A stretch of DNA of 64,000 bases, from positions 558,001-622,000 of the forward strand of contig NZ_JANFYZ010000001.1 of assembly GCF_024460775.1 (NCBI RefSeq), read 5' to 3'. Below the pieces are notes generated by a model. It was not told the origin of the DNA. It searched no databases and saw nothing but the letters and a program-made list of their open reading frames with translations. The DNA is from Desulfovibrio desulfuricans (GTDB lineage: Bacteria; Desulfobacterota; Desulfovibrionia; Desulfovibrionales; Desulfovibrionaceae). The position numbers were made by a program, and so were the translations under genes. Positions 60,821 through 64,000 of this stretch are shown here, piece by piece; the first letter of the stretch is position 1, and every line of letters starts with the position of its first letter.

Positions 60821-60834
60821 GCGCATTAATGCGC
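60821..60834. other. perfect 14-base palindrome next to the GGDEF stop
   Basis: GCGCATTAATGCGC, four bases beyond the stop codon of the downstream half of the GGDEF gene. It may form a small transcript-end structure or be a protein site. Confidence 0.4.
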
Positions 60835-60838
60835 TGTG

Positions 60839-61489
60839 TCAGGAATGAGGACGTATCAAACAGTCCGTATTCTCTTCTTCGCTGCAACTGTCTGCCAATA
60901 TGCTGCGGTTGCGCCCCTGAGCCTTTGCGCTGTACAACGCTTCGTCAGCTCTTCTGAAAGCTTCATCAAACGACATATTGCAACAGTCGTGCACCAGTAA
61001 ACCGCCCAAAGAGATGGTTACAACCTTGTCTGCCCCATCTGGATGCTGGAGGCGCATATCCTCCACAGTCTTTCGGATCTTTTCCATAAGGGAAACGATC
61101 TGCCGCTCCTCTGACGCACTGGCCAGCACGGCAAATTCCTCCCCTCCGATGCGAAAAACCCTGTCGCCCCGGCGGGACAGGCGGATACTCACATATCTGG
61201 CGATTTCGCGCAGAACATGGTCGCCGGCCTGATGCCCAAAGGCATCATTCAGTCGCTTGAAATGGTCGATGTCAAACAGCACCAGCGAAAAAGGCACGCC
61301 AAGCCGCAATGTCTGGGCAAACCACGCCTCGGCCATTTCATCAAACATTCTGCGGTTGAGCAGCCCGGTCAGGGAATCATGCTGCGCCTGAACCCGCAAG
61401 GTATCATTAAGTTTTTGCAAGGTTTTGCGCAGATACCTGTCGCGCAGCAGGTTCACTGTGGTACCGATTATGACAGCAAAGCCAAGCAC
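60839..61489 (-). CDS. GGDEF diguanylate cyclase domain, downstream half of a frameshifted gene
   Basis: 216 residues from a GTG at 61489, starting inside a membrane helix (LGFAVIIGTTVNLL) and leading to a GGDEF domain. GGEEF is intact (RIGGEEFAVL) and, unlike the other cyclase in the window, the inhibitory RxxD site is present five residues before it (RRGD-RVFRI). Restoring one T in the T run at 61490-61496 (coding strand) would join it to the upstream half as one Cache-membrane-GGDEF protein of about 540 residues. Alone it would lack the sensor. Confidence 0.8.
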   Translation of the reverse strand: MLGFAVIIGTTVNLLRDRYLRKTLQKLNDTLRVQAQHDSLTGLLNRRMFDEMAEAWFAQTLRLGVPFSLVLFDIDHFKRLNDAFGHQAGDHVLREIARYVSIRLSRRGDRVFRIGGEEFAVLASASEERQIVSLMEKIRKTVEDMRLQHPDGADKVVTISLGGLLVHDCCNMSFDEAFRRADEALYSAKAQGRNRSILADSCSEEENTDCLIRPHS

Positions 61490-62469
61490 AAAAAAATAAA
61501 CGTGGTAGCAAGGTGCATGCGGAAGCTTTCCGCAAGGTCGGCCAGCAGAGGGCCAAGGCCCTCAAAGCCGTATACACTGAGGCCCTCCTTACTTATGCGG
61601 ACAGTCTTGCACAAGTAGGGGGGGCCACCGGGGCTGAGCTCCCATGCATCGTAGCCGTCCACATCCACTTTGCGCAGATACATGGGTTCAAGACTTTCGC
61701 GCTGATAGCGGAGCAGACTCTTGGCCGGGGCAAGCAAGGCGGCACTCTCGCCAGGCACGACGCGCAGCATGTTCCCCGGCGAATCGGAGAGCACCACCAC
61801 GCCCGCCTTGTCCGTAACAAAACCCGTGGGCAGGTAAAGCTGCTGCGCAAGCGTGTCCGTATCAACCTTGAGCACAGCCACGCCAAGGTAGCCATCAGGC
61901 CCGCTGACAGGCGCAGAAAAATGAAAACCGGGAATTGTTGAAACCCGTCCTACAACAAATTGCACGGAACTTTCGCCAGCCATGGCGCGGATAAAATAAT
62001 CACGGTCGGCAAGATTAACGCCAAGGAGATTTTTGGGCATTCCCGCATCGTTGGAAGCAACGCACACACCATTTTTATCAAGCAAAAACGCACGGTGCAG
62101 CCGGAGCGTGTCCCCCACACTCTGCAGGTAGCGGGTGCATTCCGCAAAATCCCCTTCTCCCTTCAGAGCGGCAATAATGCGTGAGTCTGTAGCCAGAAGT
62201 ACGGTAAGTTTTCTTATTGTATCAAATTTAAGGTCTGCCATTTCCGCAACGCGTTGAACACGTTGCGACAAAGAATATTCTGCTTCATCAATTGCAACTG
62301 TCAAACTTTCTGAACGCCAGTGCAACGCTACAAGCAGTGAAAATAATGCAGCAACAGGAAGCGATAAAGACCAAAGCAAAAATATTGCTCGAGTTGGACG
62401 TTCTTCAATTTGCGTTCTGAGCAGTCCGAACATTGATTTCATATACAAAAAACCATATCCACAAGCCAT
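61468..62469 (-). CDS. membrane Cache sensor, upstream half of a frameshifted GGDEF gene
   Basis: About 333 residues. Helix 1 is IFLLWSLSLPVAALFSLLVAL, followed by a periplasmic double-Cache region with AFLLDKNGVCVASNDAGMPKNLLG and DRDYFIRAMAGESS, and VTDKAGVVVLSDSPGNML. A second helix (HLATTFIFLCLALLS) ends abruptly at a stop just past a T7 run. In frame -1 the helix continues naturally into the GGDEF half, so the stop is due to a frameshift. The start is uncertain: ATG at 62469 (AAGGG just before) or 62442. The ligand is unknown. Confidence 0.8.
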   Translation of the reverse strand: MACGYGFLYMKSMFGLLRTQIEERPTRAIFLLWSLSLPVAALFSLLVALHWRSESLTVAIDEAEYSLSQRVQRVAEMADLKFDTIRKLTVLLATDSRIIAALKGEGDFAECTRYLQSVGDTLRLHRAFLLDKNGVCVASNDAGMPKNLLGVNLADRDYFIRAMAGESSVQFVVGRVSTIPGFHFSAPVSGPDGYLGVAVLKVDTDTLAQQLYLPTGFVTDKAGVVVLSDSPGNMLRVVPGESAALLAPAKSLLRYQRESLEPMYLRKVDVDGYDAWELSPGGPPYLCKTVRISKEGLSVYGFEGLGPLLADLAESFRMHLATTFIFLCLALLS

Positions 62470-62810
62470 ATTCCCTTGTGTTTGTCGTAAAAAAATTACC
62501 TCCAGCACCTTCATCAATTTATGCGCGTTTGGCAACCCCAAAATGCAACCATTGCACATAAAATTTTTATAACCTCAGTAAAACAATTACATTTACTGTG
62601 TACGGTTTTACGTAACATTCTAAAATACTGCAACTGACATACCAATACAACCTGCACCATCAGTTTTCAGTAACGGATTAAAATTTGTAATCAACGAAAT
62701 ATTGCTGACTGCTGTCGGCAAATATCAGTGCAAAGCACGTGAAATTTTTGGTCATATCCCACGCTTTGCATTGCAATCACCGCAGCAGCCAGCAGTAAAA
62801 GAAAAGGCAG
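62470..62810. other. AT-rich intergenic region
   Basis: About 340 bases, AT-rich, with no supported gene. It should contain the promoter of the frameshifted cyclase. No clear repeat or terminator is seen. Confidence 0.5.
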
Positions 62811-63074
62811 CTATTCTTCCGTCATATTCTCGGCAAAGTGCTGCTCTGCCCACTGCGCCACACGCCGCTGCATGTCGCCCAGTTGCGCATCGTCAAGTTC
62901 AAGACCGGCGGCAGCGGCATAGTTGACCACATAGGCATAAGGATCAGCCTCAAACCGGTATTGATCCTTGTTATTCCGGATATTGTCAGCCATGGCCTTT
63001 TCGAGCCAGTCCATCATTTCCTGGGCCGAGGCGAACACATGCCCTCCGGCCAGATCGTTGGTTTGCTGGTACAT
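62811..63074 (-). CDS. small hypothetical protein
   Basis: An 87-residue acidic protein that I do not recognise, probably all helical (AQEMMDWLEKAMADNIRNN; GLELDDAQLGDMQRRVAQWAEQHF). GGAGG stands 4 bases before the ATG at 63074, which supports a real gene. It is divergent from the last gene of the window and convergent with nothing. Confidence 0.72.
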   Translation of the reverse strand: MYQQTNDLAGGHVFASAQEMMDWLEKAMADNIRNNKDQYRFEADPYAYVVNYAAAAGLELDDAQLGDMQRRVAQWAEQHFAENMTEE

Positions 63075-63300
63075 ACATCCTCCGGGGTAACTGGTTGGAG
63101 CGGGCATCCGCGCAGGAGACTGCTTTTTGCCATTTAACGGCAGTATGGCCTTTTTATCAATGCAGTTGAGCGCATGCCCGATGGCAGAAACATGACGCTG
63201 GACTTTCGCGCACTTGCACTGCATCATAACCAAATATGGTCAGCTTGCAGGGCATGCAGCCGCTGCAAATATCTTTAAGCACTTTTTCCCGACACTATAC

Positions 63301-64000
63301 ATGCTCAGTTCTACAAGTACCACTACCAACGGTTCCTCAACCGATGGGCGCGAACACGCGCACCGGAAGTTTTCTTCATTGCTGTTTGACAGGCAGGACC
63401 ACAAGCTCATCCAGATGGTGAACGCCTTTGTGGACGCCCGCGCCCAGGATCACGCCCTGCGCCAGCCCGAACCGGGCCTGCACCCCCACGGCATCATTGA
63501 AATGACATCTTCGCACGCCCTGCGCCTTGCCAGCGCTGTTATCGTGCTGCTGGAAAGCCTGGAGGCTGGCGGCCCCAGCGAAAGATTGCAGGCTCTGCGC
63601 CGCTTGCACGACGAGGTTCTGTACTCCACGCATTCTTCGCTGCAAAACAATACAGCGCGCGTGCTGGTGCAGATCATGAAAGACCTCGTGCGTTCGCACA
63701 ACGACGCCAGCCGCCAGTTGCCCCTCGCGCACGAATTTCATCAGGCAGTGCGCGGTACGCCGCGCATTGTGCGGGCATTGCTGCGCAAATACCACCTGCT
63801 TGAAATGCCGGAGGAATGGAACCAGCACGCCTTTGACCACCATGTGCACGACGCCAACACCAAGGGCCGCAAAAACCCCACGCATCTGGTCATGGATGCG
63901 TGGATCAAGGGCATCCGCTTTTTGACGGTAATCTACTACAATACCGTTGACCCGGAGGCGGCTCAGGAACTGCTGCGCGCTGCGCGCATCATGGACATTA
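63301..64000 (+). CDS. uncharacterised protein, 5' part (runs off the window)
   Basis: The frame stays open from the ATG at 63301 to the right edge, at least 233 residues. The first 20 residues are Ser/Thr-rich and polar. The rest looks helical, with a His-rich stretch (FDHHVHDANTKGRKNPTHLVMDAW) that could bind a metal, followed by GIRFLTVIYYNTVDPEAAQELLRAARIMDI. I do not recognise the family from this part. There is no strong ribosome binding site, so the true start may differ. Confidence 0.7.
   Translation, partial: MLSSTSTTTNGSSTDGREHAHRKFSSLLFDRQDHKLIQMVNAFVDARAQDHALRQPEPGLHPHGIIEMTSSHALRLASAVIVLLESLEAGGPSERLQALRRLHDEVLYSTHSSLQNNTARVLVQIMKDLVRSHNDASRQLPLAHEFHQAVRGTPRIVRALLRKYHLLEMPEEWNQHAFDHHVHDANTKGRKNPTHLVMDAWIKGIRFLTVIYYNTVDPEAAQELLRAARIMDI

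Overview
The window looks like a chromosomal segment from a sulfate-reducing deltaproteobacterium of the Desulfovibrio type. This is inferred from protein style, not from a marker gene. The supporting signs are high-GC coding sequence with very AT-rich gaps, a PHP-domain/glycosyltransferase-type protein, a TRAP (DctPQM) carboxylate importer, two Cache chemoreceptors, an anaerobic glycerol-3-phosphate dehydrogenase (GlpABC), a thermophile-type NADP secondary alcohol dehydrogenase and a compact anaerobe-type nif cluster. I found no rRNA, tRNA, CRISPR array, insertion sequence or prophage.

Layout. 1-9 kb: end of a PHP-domain protein (cut by the window edge), an MFS exporter, a divergent SDR/LysR pair, a GGDEF cyclase, then upp-uraA for uracil salvage. 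9-20 kb: a DUF362 ferredoxin-like protein, the dctP-dctQ-dctM TRAP operon, the secondary alcohol dehydrogenase, a Cache chemoreceptor and a secreted gamma-glutamyltransferase-family hydrolase. 20-26 kb: a HAD phosphatase divergent from glpA-glpB-glpC, and a SAM methyltransferase. 26.6-39.3 kb: the nitrogen-fixation island. 39.4-48.6 kb: a Kef-type antiporter, a small operon (CoA-binding protein, YkgJ-type Fe/Zn cluster protein, DnaJ-like protein), panD, an EamA exporter and a second chemoreceptor. 48.9-60.6 kb: housekeeping, namely uvrB-ligA-dapB and radA-CYTH-clpS-clpA-aat. 60.6-64 kb: a frameshifted membrane GGDEF cyclase, a small conserved-looking ORF and the start of an unrecognised protein that runs off the edge.

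The nif island is the centrepiece. A -24/-12 (sigma-54) promoter precedes nifH-nifI1-nifI2-nifD-nifK-nifE-nifN:B-nifV(omega)-nifV(alpha). NifH, D and K form the Mo nitrogenase. NifI1/NifI2 between nifH and nifD are the PII-like pair that switches nitrogenase off with ammonium. NifE and the fused NifN-NifB-NifX-like protein build the FeMo-cofactor precursor. Homocitrate synthase is split into two overlapping genes, as in Clostridium pasteurianum. Beyond a terminator lie an AnfO-like gene, with no Fe-only nitrogenase in the window, and an unrecognised protein built from internal repeats of a YPxG...TPLGxMP unit. That last pair is the best candidate here for something not yet described.

The clpS-clpA-aat set gives a compact bacterial N-degron pathway: Aat marks proteins, ClpS recognises them and ClpA unfolds them. 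The second GGDEF gene is interrupted in a run of seven T (coding strand), which could be a sequencing error, phase variation or slippage.
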